DNA from: an uncultured bacterium
GTDB lineage: Bacteria > Krumholzibacteriota > Krumholzibacteriia > LZORAL124-64-63
DNA length: 64,000 bases
Direction of reading: 5' to 3'
Assembly (NCBI GenBank): GCA_937864225.1
Contig: CALMJK010000018.1
Location: 62,001 to 126,000 of the forward strand
Under the pieces are notes generated by a model that was given only the letters and a program-made list of their open reading frames with translations, searched no databases and was not told the DNA's origin. Below, one piece after another: positions 17,091 to 25,252 of the stretch. Made by a program: the position numbers and the translations under genes. The first letter of the stretch is position 1. Every line of letters begins with the position of its first letter.

Positions 17091-18380
17091 TCAACGCGGC
17101 GTGCGGGCGACGTCGGCGTCGGGCGCGGCAATGGTGGCCTCCAGTTGCGCGTGCAGGTTCAGGATCGAGGGCGAGAGGGCGTGGGCGCGGTTTTGCGCCT
17201 CGAGCTTCACGGTCAAGACCAGGGCGGCCCCCATGAACGCGACCGGCACGAGGTACGGCAACCAGCGCCTGAAGCGGCGGTGAGACAGCAGATCGTAACA
17301 GGCCGTGGTGCCGGCGGCGAGGATGACGCAGAACCCCAGCGACACCAGGTAGAGGTGTTTGAGATTGAGCCAGTTGCCGTGCGACATGGTGAAGGCGAAC
17401 GGCACGACCGTCAGGAAAGTCCAGGTGATGAAGAAACGCAGGGCCCGGTTGCCGAAGACGAAGCCGAAGAAGCTGTAAGAGATGATGGCCAGGGTCAAGA
17501 GGAAGCGGATGACGGTCCGCCCCTCGTACACGGCGCGGAAGAACGGGTTGGACTGGGAAAGCATCAGGCTGTGCTGGAGCGGGAAGAGCATGAGCACGAG
17601 GTAGCGAAAGACATTCTTGATCGATGCCCAGGTCAACTGCAAGGGCGCGTCCGAGTCCGGGAAGGCGATGTGCGTCGGCTTGGCCCACACCTGCTGCGCC
17701 ACGTGGAAAGCGATTCCCAGAGCCACCAGAATCAGCAGGTCGGCGGAAAGAACCGCCCGCCTCCCCCGTTTGGCGTGGAAGAAAAACTTGTAGGCGATCA
17801 GGCAGCCGAGCAGCGAAAAGCTCGACGGTTGCGTGAGCCCCGCCAGCACGAACAGCGCCAGGGCGAGGGCATACCACGGCGAGCGCAGGCTTCCCCCGTG
17901 CCGATAGTCGTTGCGGATGAGCGAGTACAGCATCGTCAGCTCCAGGTTGGCGAGCAACAGGTTCTCCTGGTTAGCCAACGAGAGCAGGATCTTGCCGTAG
18001 CTGCCCACGGTGAGGGCGAACAGGAGAGCCGCCAGCACCGCCATCCGCTTGCGCTCGAACAGCATGTTCACGAGCAGATAGACCAGAAACGCGTTCAGGG
18101 CGTGAATGAACAGGTTGATGGCCAGGTAGCCGGTCGGATCGATGCCGAACTCGCGGTACTCCGCCATGAACAGCAACTGCACCAGCGGCTGGCTGACCAG
18201 GCTCCCGACATGCCTGAACATCACGCCCGGATCCCTGGAGAGGATTTCGGCGTCGTGAAGGACCTCGAAGGCGGACGAGTTCCAGAGCGGCAACGACAGG
18301 ACGTGCCCGAAGGCGGCGAAGACGACCGCGATCAGCAGCAACAGGACGGGCAAGTGTGCTTGCAGCCTGGCGCGGTTCAT
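17091..18380 (-). CDS. multi-spanning membrane protein, GT-C glycosyltransferase-like
   Basis: 429 residues with about ten TM segments. After TM1 the periplasmic loop holds HDAEILSRDPG then SLVSQPLVQLLFMAEYREFGIDP and YLAINLFIHALNAFLVY; acidic residues in the first loop followed by this helical pattern match GT-C (PMT/ArnT/TMTC-type) proteins using polyprenyl-linked sugars. The usual C-terminal soluble domain is absent. Family assignment is by style only; it could also be a polysaccharide polymerase-like protein. Confidence 0.6.
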   Translation of the reverse strand: MNRARLQAHLPVLLLLIAVVFAAFGHVLSLPLWNSSAFEVLHDAEILSRDPGVMFRHVGSLVSQPLVQLLFMAEYREFGIDPTGYLAINLFIHALNAFLVYLLVNMLFERKRMAVLAALLFALTVGSYGKILLSLANQENLLLANLELTMLYSLIRNDYRHGGSLRSPWYALALALFVLAGLTQPSSFSLLGCLIAYKFFFHAKRGRRAVLSADLLILVALGIAFHVAQQVWAKPTHIAFPDSDAPLQLTWASIKNVFRYLVLMLFPLQHSLMLSQSNPFFRAVYEGRTVIRFLLTLAIISYSFFGFVFGNRALRFFITWTFLTVVPFAFTMSHGNWLNLKHLYLVSLGFCVILAAGTTACYDLLSHRRFRRWLPYLVPVAFMGAALVLTVKLEAQNRAHALSPSILNLHAQLEATIAAPDADVARTPR

Positions 18381-18557
18381 GAGTTCCCGCCGATCGCCTC
18401 GTCACCTGAGAGAAGGAGTTCGCTGGACGGCGCGGTCCGCCCCCTGGACCATCGCGCGACAATCACTAATGTACGCGCCAATTGGCCGGGGACGCCAGCG
18501 CGTCTCCCACATGATCGGCGCACCCGGCCGGATCTTGACCGCGCGTCCAGGCGGCGG

Positions 18558-18587
18558 CTGACCGACCGGGGGTGCGTGGTGTAGAAT
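18558..18587 (+). promoter_or_regulatory. leaderless promoter of the TlyA-like gene
   Basis: CTGACC (18558-18563), an 18-base spacer and TAGAAT (18582-18587), ending 6 bases before ATG 18594. No ribosome site is present. The geometry is nearly identical to the SatD promoter at 8730. Confidence 0.5.
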
Positions 18588-18593
18588 CGCCCG

Positions 18594-19247
18594 ATGGATC
18601 CCGCCGCCTTAGCCGGGCCCGGCGCGCCAGACCCAGGCCCCGGCCTTCCCCCCTGGGCCTCCCGCGCCGGCGCCAAGCTGGCCGCGGCGCTCGCCGTGTT
18701 TGGAATCGAGCCGGCGGGCAAGATCTGCGCCGACCTCGGGTGCAGCACGGGCGGCTTCACCGACGTCCTGCTGCGACAGGGCGCCGCCCGGGTGCATGCC
18801 GTCGACACCGGGCGCGGCGTGCTCGCTTGGCGGCTGCGCAGCGATCCGCGCGTGGTGGTGCACGAGCAGACCAACGCCCTCCACGCCGCGCTGGCCGAGC
18901 CGTGCGGTCTCGTCACGATCGACGTCGGCTGGACCCGGCAGCGCCGGATCGTGCCCGCGGCGCTGCGCCTGTTGGAGCCGGGCGGGGACATCGTCTCGCT
19001 CCTGAAGCCCCATTACGAGGCGCCGCGACCGTGGCTGCAGCGGGGCGTGCTGCCGATCGAGCGCCTCCAGGCTGTCGTCGATGATGTCCTGGCCGAGCTG
19101 TCGGCGCTCGCCCCCGCTTGTGCCGTGGTGGCGACGGTCGAATCGCCGCTGTCGGGCGGCAAGGGGGGCAATCGCGAGGTCCTCCTTCACTTGCGAGCGG
19201 CGCCGGTCGCGCCGACCAGGCCCCAACCGCCGGAGTCCCCGTCATGA
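18594..19247 (+). CDS. TlyA-like rRNA methyltransferase lacking the S4 domain
   Basis: 217 residues. TlyA family enzymes 2'-O-methylate rRNA with SAM. The catalytic half is clear: SRAGAKLAAAL, CADLGCSTGGFTDVLLRQGA (SAM motif I), VHAVDTGRGVLAWRLRSDPRVVV and LLKPHYEA. Normal TlyA (about 250-270 residues) begins with an S4 RNA-binding domain; here it is replaced by a short proline-rich N-terminus. Substrate may therefore differ. The stop overlaps the next ATG (ATGA at 19244-19247). Confidence 0.78.
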   Translation: MDPAALAGPGAPDPGPGLPPWASRAGAKLAAALAVFGIEPAGKICADLGCSTGGFTDVLLRQGAARVHAVDTGRGVLAWRLRSDPRVVVHEQTNALHAALAEPCGLVTIDVGWTRQRRIVPAALRLLEPGGDIVSLLKPHYEAPRPWLQRGVLPIERLQAVVDDVLAELSALAPACAVVATVESPLSGGKGGNREVLLHLRAAPVAPTRPQPPESPS

Positions 19248-20839
19248 TCCTGCGCCTTGCCGATCTGCCGTCCGCCCTTCGCGCCGCGGCCGCGCTGACG
19301 ATGGCCGCTGTCGCCCTGGCGGCCGGCGGGGGGCGCGCCGAGCCGGGGCGCGACCCCGCGGCGGCGCAGGATCGCGCACCCTGGGACCTGACCCTCTTCC
19401 ACACCAACGACGCGCACGGCGCGTTCCTGCCGGCGCCGGCCGCCTGGCGCGACGATCGGGCGCCCGTGGGGGGCGTCGTCGCGCTGGGGGCCTGCTTGGC
19501 GCGCGAGCGGCGTGCGGCGCCTGTCTCGCTCCTTTTGGACGCCGGCGACTTCATGACAGGCAATCCGATCTGCGACATCGAGGTGGACGGCGCGCGTGGC
19601 GGCGGCTGGCAGGACCTGCTCGGCCTGCTGGGATACGACGCCGGCGTGATCGGCAACCACGAGTTCGACCACGGGCGCGCGAACGCGCTGGCCCTGGCGG
19701 CCCGTTCGCTCTTCCCGCTGCTCGCCGACGACATCCTGGACGAGCGGGGCGAGCCGCTCCTGCGGCCGGGGCCGCTGGTGATCGAACGCGCCGGCCTGCG
19801 GATCGGCATCATCGGCGTCTCCTGCGCCGGCCTGTTCGCCGTCACCTCCCCCGCTCGCACCGGCGGCCTCTCCCTGCGGGACCAGGAAAGGGTCGTGCGG
19901 GAGCAACTGGCGCGCCTGATCGAGACCACCGATGTGCAGCTGCTCATCAGCCACAGCGGCTTCGACGACGACAAGCGGCTCGCCGCCCGGCTCGCTGGCA
20001 GCGGCCTGGATGTGATCATCGGCGGGCACTCGCACACCCGCCTCACGAAGCCGGCGGTCGCAGGCGCCGACATCCCGATCGTCGTGCAGGCCGGCTCGCA
20101 CCTGCGCCAGTTGGGCCGGCTCGACCTGCGGATCGAGGCCGGGCGCGTCGTCGGCCACCAATGGCGCGCGATCGAGCTGCTGGCCGCGGGCGCGACGGAC
20201 GACGCGCCGGATACCCTGGTCGCGGCCGCCGCTCACTGGGAGGAGCGCATCCGGCAGGAATTCGGACGCGTCATCGCCACGCTCGCCTCGGACTGGCGCG
20301 ACAGCGGGCGGCAGGAGAGCAACGTCGGCAGCTGGATCGCCGACGCGCTGCGCGCGCGCGCCCGAGCAGACGTGGCGTTCGTGAACTCAGGCAGCATCCG
20401 CCGGGATCAGCCGGCGGGGCCGCTGACCGCGCTCGACGTCAAGGAGATCCTGCCCTTCGAGAACACGCTCGTGACCTTCGAACTCACGGGCGAGCAGTTG
20501 CGCCGGATCGCCCTGAACAACGCGCGACTGGCCGCCCACCGGGGCGGCATCCTGCAGATCTCCGGCCTGACCTACGCCTGGCGCGAGGTGGGCGACCACG
20601 TCGAGGTCGAGGACGTGCGCGTCGCAGGAGAGCCGGCGCGCGACGGGCGGGTCTATCGGGCGGCGGCGCCCGATTATGTCTGCCTGCAAGCCAAGGATTA
20701 CCTGGCCATGGATCCGCCGACCACCCGGTATGCCGGCGTCACGGTCACCGACGCCGTGCTCGAGGCCGCGGCGGCCGCCGGTACCATCGACGCCCGCGTC
20801 GAGGGGCGCATGCGGCAGCGGGTCGCGCAGGGACGCTAG
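19244..20839 (+). CDS. secreted 5'-nucleotidase / UshA-type metallophosphoesterase
   Basis: 531 residues with an N-terminal signal peptide (hydrophobic to about residue 34). Two-domain UshA family: metal-site motifs FHTNDAHG, DAGDFMTGNP, GNHEFDHG, HSGFDDD and GGHSHTRL, then the C-terminal substrate domain with NSGSIRRD and the YTFxxxG-type region. Hydrolyses nucleotides, UDP-sugars or related phosphoesters in the periplasm for salvage. Coupled to the preceding methyltransferase gene by a 4-base overlap; a hairpin follows the stop. Confidence 0.9.
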   Translation: MILRLADLPSALRAAAALTMAAVALAAGGGRAEPGRDPAAAQDRAPWDLTLFHTNDAHGAFLPAPAAWRDDRAPVGGVVALGACLARERRAAPVSLLLDAGDFMTGNPICDIEVDGARGGGWQDLLGLLGYDAGVIGNHEFDHGRANALALAARSLFPLLADDILDERGEPLLRPGPLVIERAGLRIGIIGVSCAGLFAVTSPARTGGLSLRDQERVVREQLARLIETTDVQLLISHSGFDDDKRLAARLAGSGLDVIIGGHSHTRLTKPAVAGADIPIVVQAGSHLRQLGRLDLRIEAGRVVGHQWRAIELLAAGATDDAPDTLVAAAAHWEERIRQEFGRVIATLASDWRDSGRQESNVGSWIADALRARARADVAFVNSGSIRRDQPAGPLTALDVKEILPFENTLVTFELTGEQLRRIALNNARLAAHRGGILQISGLTYAWREVGDHVEVEDVRVAGEPARDGRVYRAAAPDYVCLQAKDYLAMDPPTTRYAGVTVTDAVLEAAAAAGTIDARVEGRMRQRVAQGR

Positions 20840-20848
20840 CCGGCGGGC

Positions 20849-20868
20849 GACCCGGGCAGACCCGGGTC
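20849..20868 (+). terminator. 8-bp hairpin after the 5'-nucleotidase gene
   Basis: GACCCGGG (20849-20856) pairs with CCCGGGTC (20861-20868) around CAGA. No T run follows. Possibly ends the 18594-20839 transcript. Confidence 0.4.
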
Positions 20869-20955
20869 CCCCTGGACGCGGGTCCATCTCATTCGCTAAG
20901 CTCGAAGCCGCGACGGGCGAGCGCGGGCGGCCCGGCGCCGAACCGGGAGGAGCCG

Positions 20956-21609
20956 ATGCCGGACGAGAAAATGCAGCGCCAACACCCGCCCGGCCCTTGT
21001 GGCGAGGGCGCGCTGCCTCTGCTGCTGCGCTTCGTGGACCGCATCCCCGCGGGCGGGAGAGTCCTCGAGATCGGGGCGGGCCGCGGCGAGCGGGCCCTAC
21101 CCCTCGCCCGGCGCGGCTGGAGCGTGACCGCCACGGAGAACGACCCCGCCGCCCTGGCGGCGCTGCGCCAGGCCGCCGACAGCGAGGGCCTGGAAGTGGA
21201 CCTGCGCGAGGGCAGTCCTTTGACTGCCGGCATCGAGGGCCCCTTCCACGCCGTGCTGATCTTCGACCGCCTGCAGGAACTCACCCGCAGCGAGGCGGCC
21301 AGCCTGCTCTACCGCGTGATCGGCTGGCTGGCTCCCGGCGGGTTGCTCATGCTCACGACGGTCCATGTGGACGATCCCTGTTATGATCTCTGCCGCGACA
21401 AGTGGCGGCGGATCGGCCTGCACTCCTTCCGCTCTCCGCAAGGGATGGTGCGCACTTTTCTCGCGCGCAGCGAGATTCTCGACCTGCTCATCGGCTGGAA
21501 CGTGGTCTTCCACTGCGAAGGCCAGGGTCCTGCGCACTCCCACGCGCCGGGCTGCACCGAGCGGCACGGCGTCGTGGAACTGGTCGCCAGCAAGCCGCGC
21601 GACGTCTGA
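20956..21609 (+). CDS. class I SAM-dependent methyltransferase, TehB-like
   Basis: 217 residues. Motif I is VLEIGAGRGERALPLARRG, motif II VTATENDPAAL, then an acidic YD-type strand AVLIFDRLQEL and APGGLLMLTTVHVDDP. In style close to the TehB/UbiE group (tellurite or small-molecule methyltransferases). His/Cys pairs near the C-terminus (HCEGQGPAHSHAPGC) are unusual and might bind a metal. Start ATG 20956 has GGGAGGAGC upstream. Acceptor unknown. Confidence 0.75.
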   Translation: MPDEKMQRQHPPGPCGEGALPLLLRFVDRIPAGGRVLEIGAGRGERALPLARRGWSVTATENDPAALAALRQAADSEGLEVDLREGSPLTAGIEGPFHAVLIFDRLQELTRSEAASLLYRVIGWLAPGGLLMLTTVHVDDPCYDLCRDKWRRIGLHSFRSPQGMVRTFLARSEILDLLIGWNVVFHCEGQGPAHSHAPGCTERHGVVELVASKPRDV

Positions 21610-21621
21610 CCGCGAACGGGC

Positions 21622-22842
21622 TCAGAGGCTGGCGAGCTCCCGCGGCAGCACCGCCGCCAAGCGTTCGTACTGGTCGAGCGTGTTGTACGCCTGCGCCGCG
21701 ACGCGCAGCAGCCGCCGCGGGTGCGCCGGCCATGGGTAGATCGGACAGACGATGCCGTGGCCTTCCTCCAGCCGGCGCTCGAGGGGGTCGCCGGCAAGGG
21801 GCGTCGACGGCGCGCCGGCGGGCCCGTCCGGCAACGGCACGGCGGCCAACGAGCCGAGCATCGCGTCCGGGGCCGGCGGCGCCACGCCGAGCGCTCCGCA
21901 CAGCGCGCGCCTGGCCTCCAGCGCCAGGGCGCGATTTCTGGCCATCAGCCCGCTCCATCCCGACGGCAGCAGGGAACCCAGGCAGGCGATCGCCGCCGGC
22001 ACGCACAAGAACGGCGTCGGATCGTCGGTCCCCGTCCAGGCGAACTCCAGCTGGAAGCGCGAGCGGTCGGTTCGCGGGCTGTTGGCGCCATGGCTGGTCA
22101 CGCAGGGCCGGATGCGCGCCTGACGATCCCGCCGCACCCAGAGGAACGCCGCGCCCTTCGGGGCGCAGAGCCACTTGTGGCAGTTGCCCGTGTAATACGG
22201 CGCGCCCAGCGACCGCAAGTCGAGCGGCACCATGCCGGGGCCGTGCGCTCCGTCGACCAGCAGCTCCACGCCCCGCGCCGCCATCTCCGCGGCCAGACGC
22301 TCGATGGGCAGCAGCAGGCCGGTCTGGCTCGTGACGTGGTCGAGCAGCGCCAACCGCGTGCGCGCGGTCACGCGCGCCAGCACCGCGTCGACGAACTCGT
22401 CGGGCGAGGCCAGCGGGAACGGCGCCTCGGCCACCACGACCGTGGCGCCGTCGCGCCTCGCCACGAACTCCAGCGCGTTGCGCGAGGCGTTGTACTCGTG
22501 GTCGGTCGTGAGCAGCTCATCTCCGGGCGCGAAGCGCAGCGACCGCAGCACCGCGTTCACGCCGGTCGTCGCGTTGTTCACGAAGACGAGATCCTCGGCG
22601 TCGGCGCCCACGAAGGCCGCCAGGGAGGCGCGCGCGGCGTCGAGGCGGCCCTCGTACTCGCGCGACAGGAAGCGGACCGGCTGCCGCTCCAGTTCAGCCC
22701 GCAGGCGCGACTGCTCGGCGAGCACCGCCTCGGGACAGGCGCCGAACGAGCCGTGATTGAGGAAGGTGACGGTCGGATCCAGGGTCCAGTGGCGGGCGAA
22801 ACCTCGCCGGAGGTCGTGCCGGGCGGTGGGATCGCAACCCAT
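21622..22842 (-). CDS. class V aminotransferase, isopenicillin N epimerase-like
   Basis: 406-residue PLP protein. FLNHGSFGACPEAVLAEQ near the start, FVNNATTGVNAVLRS, the DGAHGPGMVPLDL segment (Asp that contacts the PLP ring) and YYTGNCHKWLCAPKG with the Schiff-base lysine are the signature of the CefD/EgtE-like branch. Such enzymes act as cysteine-derivative lyases or epimerases; the true substrate is unknown. Start 22842 is set by AAGGAGG. Confidence 0.85.
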   Translation of the reverse strand: MGCDPTARHDLRRGFARHWTLDPTVTFLNHGSFGACPEAVLAEQSRLRAELERQPVRFLSREYEGRLDAARASLAAFVGADAEDLVFVNNATTGVNAVLRSLRFAPGDELLTTDHEYNASRNALEFVARRDGATVVVAEAPFPLASPDEFVDAVLARVTARTRLALLDHVTSQTGLLLPIERLAAEMAARGVELLVDGAHGPGMVPLDLRSLGAPYYTGNCHKWLCAPKGAAFLWVRRDRQARIRPCVTSHGANSPRTDRSRFQLEFAWTGTDDPTPFLCVPAAIACLGSLLPSGWSGLMARNRALALEARRALCGALGVAPPAPDAMLGSLAAVPLPDGPAGAPSTPLAGDPLERRLEEGHGIVCPIYPWPAHPRRLLRVAAQAYNTLDQYERLAAVLPRELASL

Positions 22843-22893
22843 GCCGACCTCCTTTCCGGTCCATGGCAAGGGCCGCGAGCATACACGCATTCG

Positions 22894-23457
22894 TTACGGA
22901 TGGCATCCGTCGGCCGGGATCATCCCCTCGTCGGACGACGAGCCGAAGTCGGCGGTCCAGTACGTGGGGTAGATTCCCGTCGTCGCGTAGGCCAGGCCGA
23001 CCCCCAGATGTTCGAACGTCTCGTTCAGGATGGCGGCGCGGTGCCCGGGGCTGGCCATCCAGTCCGCGACCACGTCGGCGGCGGTGAGCTGCCCTCCTCC
23101 CACGTTCTCGCCCAGGGTGATCCACGGATATCCGGCGGCGGTCACGCGGTCGGCGACCGTCGTGCCGGTCGATCCGGTGTGTGTCAGCGTGGCCATGGCC
23201 GCCTGGTCCTCGCTGTGCGCTTGCGCCGCGGCGGCGAGGCGGCTGTCGACGGCCAGCGGCGGCAGTTCCGCGCCCGCCCGTTCCTCGTTGATCAGGTTCA
23301 CGACCTGTTGAACGGGAGTGTCGGCGCAGCCCTCCGGCGGCGGCAAGCTTGTGCCCGTCGATCCCCCGTCGTCGCCAAGGCAGCCGGCCACGGCCAGGGC
23401 GGCGGCCAGCGCCGGGACCAGGCGCGAGAGCTGTTTCCAGAAGGCGCTGCGGCGCAT
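22894..23457 (-). CDS. CAP (SCP/PR1) domain lipoprotein
   Basis: 187 residues. Lipobox LAVAGC at residues 21-26 (Cys26 lipidated). After a low-complexity spacer comes the CAP domain: VNLINEERAGAELPPLAVDSRLAAAAQAHSEDQA (the family's helix 1, given in two parts), THTG, GENVGGG, and the final SPGHRAAILNETFEHLGVGLA motif. Bacterial CAP proteins are extracytoplasmic, some with sterol or peptide ligands. GGGGGAGGGG precedes the ATG. Confidence 0.88.
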   Translation of the reverse strand: MRRSAFWKQLSRLVPALAAALAVAGCLGDDGGSTGTSLPPPEGCADTPVQQVVNLINEERAGAELPPLAVDSRLAAAAQAHSEDQAAMATLTHTGSTGTTVADRVTAAGYPWITLGENVGGGQLTAADVVADWMASPGHRAAILNETFEHLGVGLAYATTGIYPTYWTADFGSSSDEGMIPADGCHP

Positions 23458-23664
23458 CAGACCCCTCCCCCGAAAGCGGCGTGCCCGCGGGCTTTTTGCA
23501 ATCCCGCGACCTGATGAGCGATAACGAGCAAGTGTGATACCGGCCCGCTCCTGCCCGACCGCCGTTGCTCCCCGACCGCCGTGCTGCTAACCTGAAGCGG
23601 CTTGGCAGGCTTACGCCGGCGGGCCGTCCGTCGGTCCCGCCGGCCACCTCGAAACGGGGTCACC

Positions 23665-25209
23665 ATGCCCGGTTCCCTTCCCAACCGCGATCTGGGCTCC
23701 TTTTGCCGCCATCTCGAGCAGCGGGGCGAACTGGTCCGCGTCCGGGAGCCCGCGGACCCGTACCTGGAGATCACCGAGCTGGCGGACCGCTTCGTGAAGA
23801 CCGGCCGGAGCCCGGCCCTGCTGTTCGAGGAACCGCGGCCCGGCCCGCTGGGGCAGGCGGCGGGGTGCGCCACGGTCGCGCGCGCGGCGGACGGACGGCC
23901 CGTCCCGCTGCTCATCAACCTGTTCGCGTCGCCGCGGCGTTTGGCTTGGGCCTTGGGCTGCGAGGCGATCGAGGAGGCCGCGGGCAAGATCGAGGCGGCG
24001 TTGCAGGCGGGGGCGCCCAACGGGCTCTGGGAAAAGCTGCGCATGTTGGGCAAGTTGAAGGAGTGGAGCGGCGCGCTGCCGAAATCCGTCGGCCGGGGCG
24101 CTTGCCAGGAGATCGTCGTGCAGGGGGACGAGCTAGACCGCCGCGGGCTGCTCGACCTCATGCCGGTGCTGACCACTTGGCCGCAGGACGGCGGACCGTA
24201 CATCACGCTGCCGCTCGTGATCACGCGCCACCCGGACAGCGGACGGCGGAACATCGGACTCTACCGCCTGCAGGTCTTCGACGGGCGCACGACCGGCATG
24301 CACTGGCAGGTGCACAAGACGGGCGCCGCGCATCACGACCTGTACGAACGGCGCGGCAGCCGCATGCCGGTCTGCGTGGCGATCGGCGGCCCGCCGGCTC
24401 TCACGTACGCCGCGACGGCGCCGCTGCCGGAAGACATCGACGAAGCGCTGCTCGCGGGTTTCCTCACGGGATCGCCCATCACGTTCACGAAGGCGCTCAC
24501 CTGCGATCTCGAGGTGCCGGCCGAAGCCGACTTCGTGATCGAGGGCTATGTGGAGCCGGGCGAGCGGCGCGTGGAGGGACCGTTCGGCGACCACACCGGC
24601 TTCTACTCGCTGGCCGAGCCGTTTCCCGTGTTCCACGTCACCGCGATCACGTCGCGCCGCGCGCCGATCTATCTCACGACGATCGTCGGCCGCCCGCCGA
24701 TGGAGGACGGCGTCCTGGGTTGGGCCACCGAACGCCTGTTCCTGCCGCTGCTGCGCGCCGCGTTGCCCGAGATCGTGGACCTGCACCTGCCGGTGGCGGC
24801 CTGCTTCCACAACCTGGCGCTGGTGTCCATCCGCAAGCGATTTCCCGGCCACGCGCGCAAGGTGTGCCACGCTCTGTGGGGGATGGGGCAGATGATGTTC
24901 ACCAAGACGATCGTCGTCGTGGACGAGGACGTGAACGTGCAGGATCCGCACGAGACGCTCTGGCGCGCCAGCAACGCCGTCGACCCCGCGCGGGACACCT
25001 TCACGGTGACCGGTCCCGTCGACCAGCTCGACCACACCACGAGCGTCGCGTTGATCGGCGGCAAGATGGGGATCGACGCGACGCGCAAGTGGCCCGGCGA
25101 AGATGGCTACGCGCGGCAATGGCCCCCGGTGATCGAGATGAGCGCCGCGGTGAAGCAGCTCGTGGACGCGAAGTGGAGGGAGTTGCTGGAAAGGGCGCGG
25201 ACAAGCTAA
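23665..25209 (+). CDS. UbiD-family prenyl-FMN decarboxylase
   Basis: 514 residues. UbiD enzymes decarboxylate aromatic or unsaturated acids using prenylated FMN made by UbiX. The start LPNRDLGSFCRHLEQRGELVRV, the R-x-N-[IL]-G-[LM]-Y-R type motif (RNIGLYRLQVFD) and EGPFGDHTGFYS near residue 305 (with the catalytic Glu/Arg cluster) are standard. LGWATERLFLPLLR and DDTVDP-type C-terminal motifs follow. Could be the ubiquinone/menaquinone-pathway enzyme or a stand-alone decarboxylase. No ubiX nearby. Confidence 0.92.
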   Translation: MPGSLPNRDLGSFCRHLEQRGELVRVREPADPYLEITELADRFVKTGRSPALLFEEPRPGPLGQAAGCATVARAADGRPVPLLINLFASPRRLAWALGCEAIEEAAGKIEAALQAGAPNGLWEKLRMLGKLKEWSGALPKSVGRGACQEIVVQGDELDRRGLLDLMPVLTTWPQDGGPYITLPLVITRHPDSGRRNIGLYRLQVFDGRTTGMHWQVHKTGAAHHDLYERRGSRMPVCVAIGGPPALTYAATAPLPEDIDEALLAGFLTGSPITFTKALTCDLEVPAEADFVIEGYVEPGERRVEGPFGDHTGFYSLAEPFPVFHVTAITSRRAPIYLTTIVGRPPMEDGVLGWATERLFLPLLRAALPEIVDLHLPVAACFHNLALVSIRKRFPGHARKVCHALWGMGQMMFTKTIVVVDEDVNVQDPHETLWRASNAVDPARDTFTVTGPVDQLDHTTSVALIGGKMGIDATRKWPGEDGYARQWPPVIEMSAAVKQLVDAKWRELLERARTS

Positions 25210-25252
25210 GGCCAGGGGGTCCGCGCCACATTCCGAGAGGGGGCGGACGAAC

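Noticed and set aside
19081-20955. Extended N-terminus of the 20956 methyltransferase through the nucleotidase gene
   Set aside because: In-frame but antisense-like composition; a good ribosome site sets the start at 20956.
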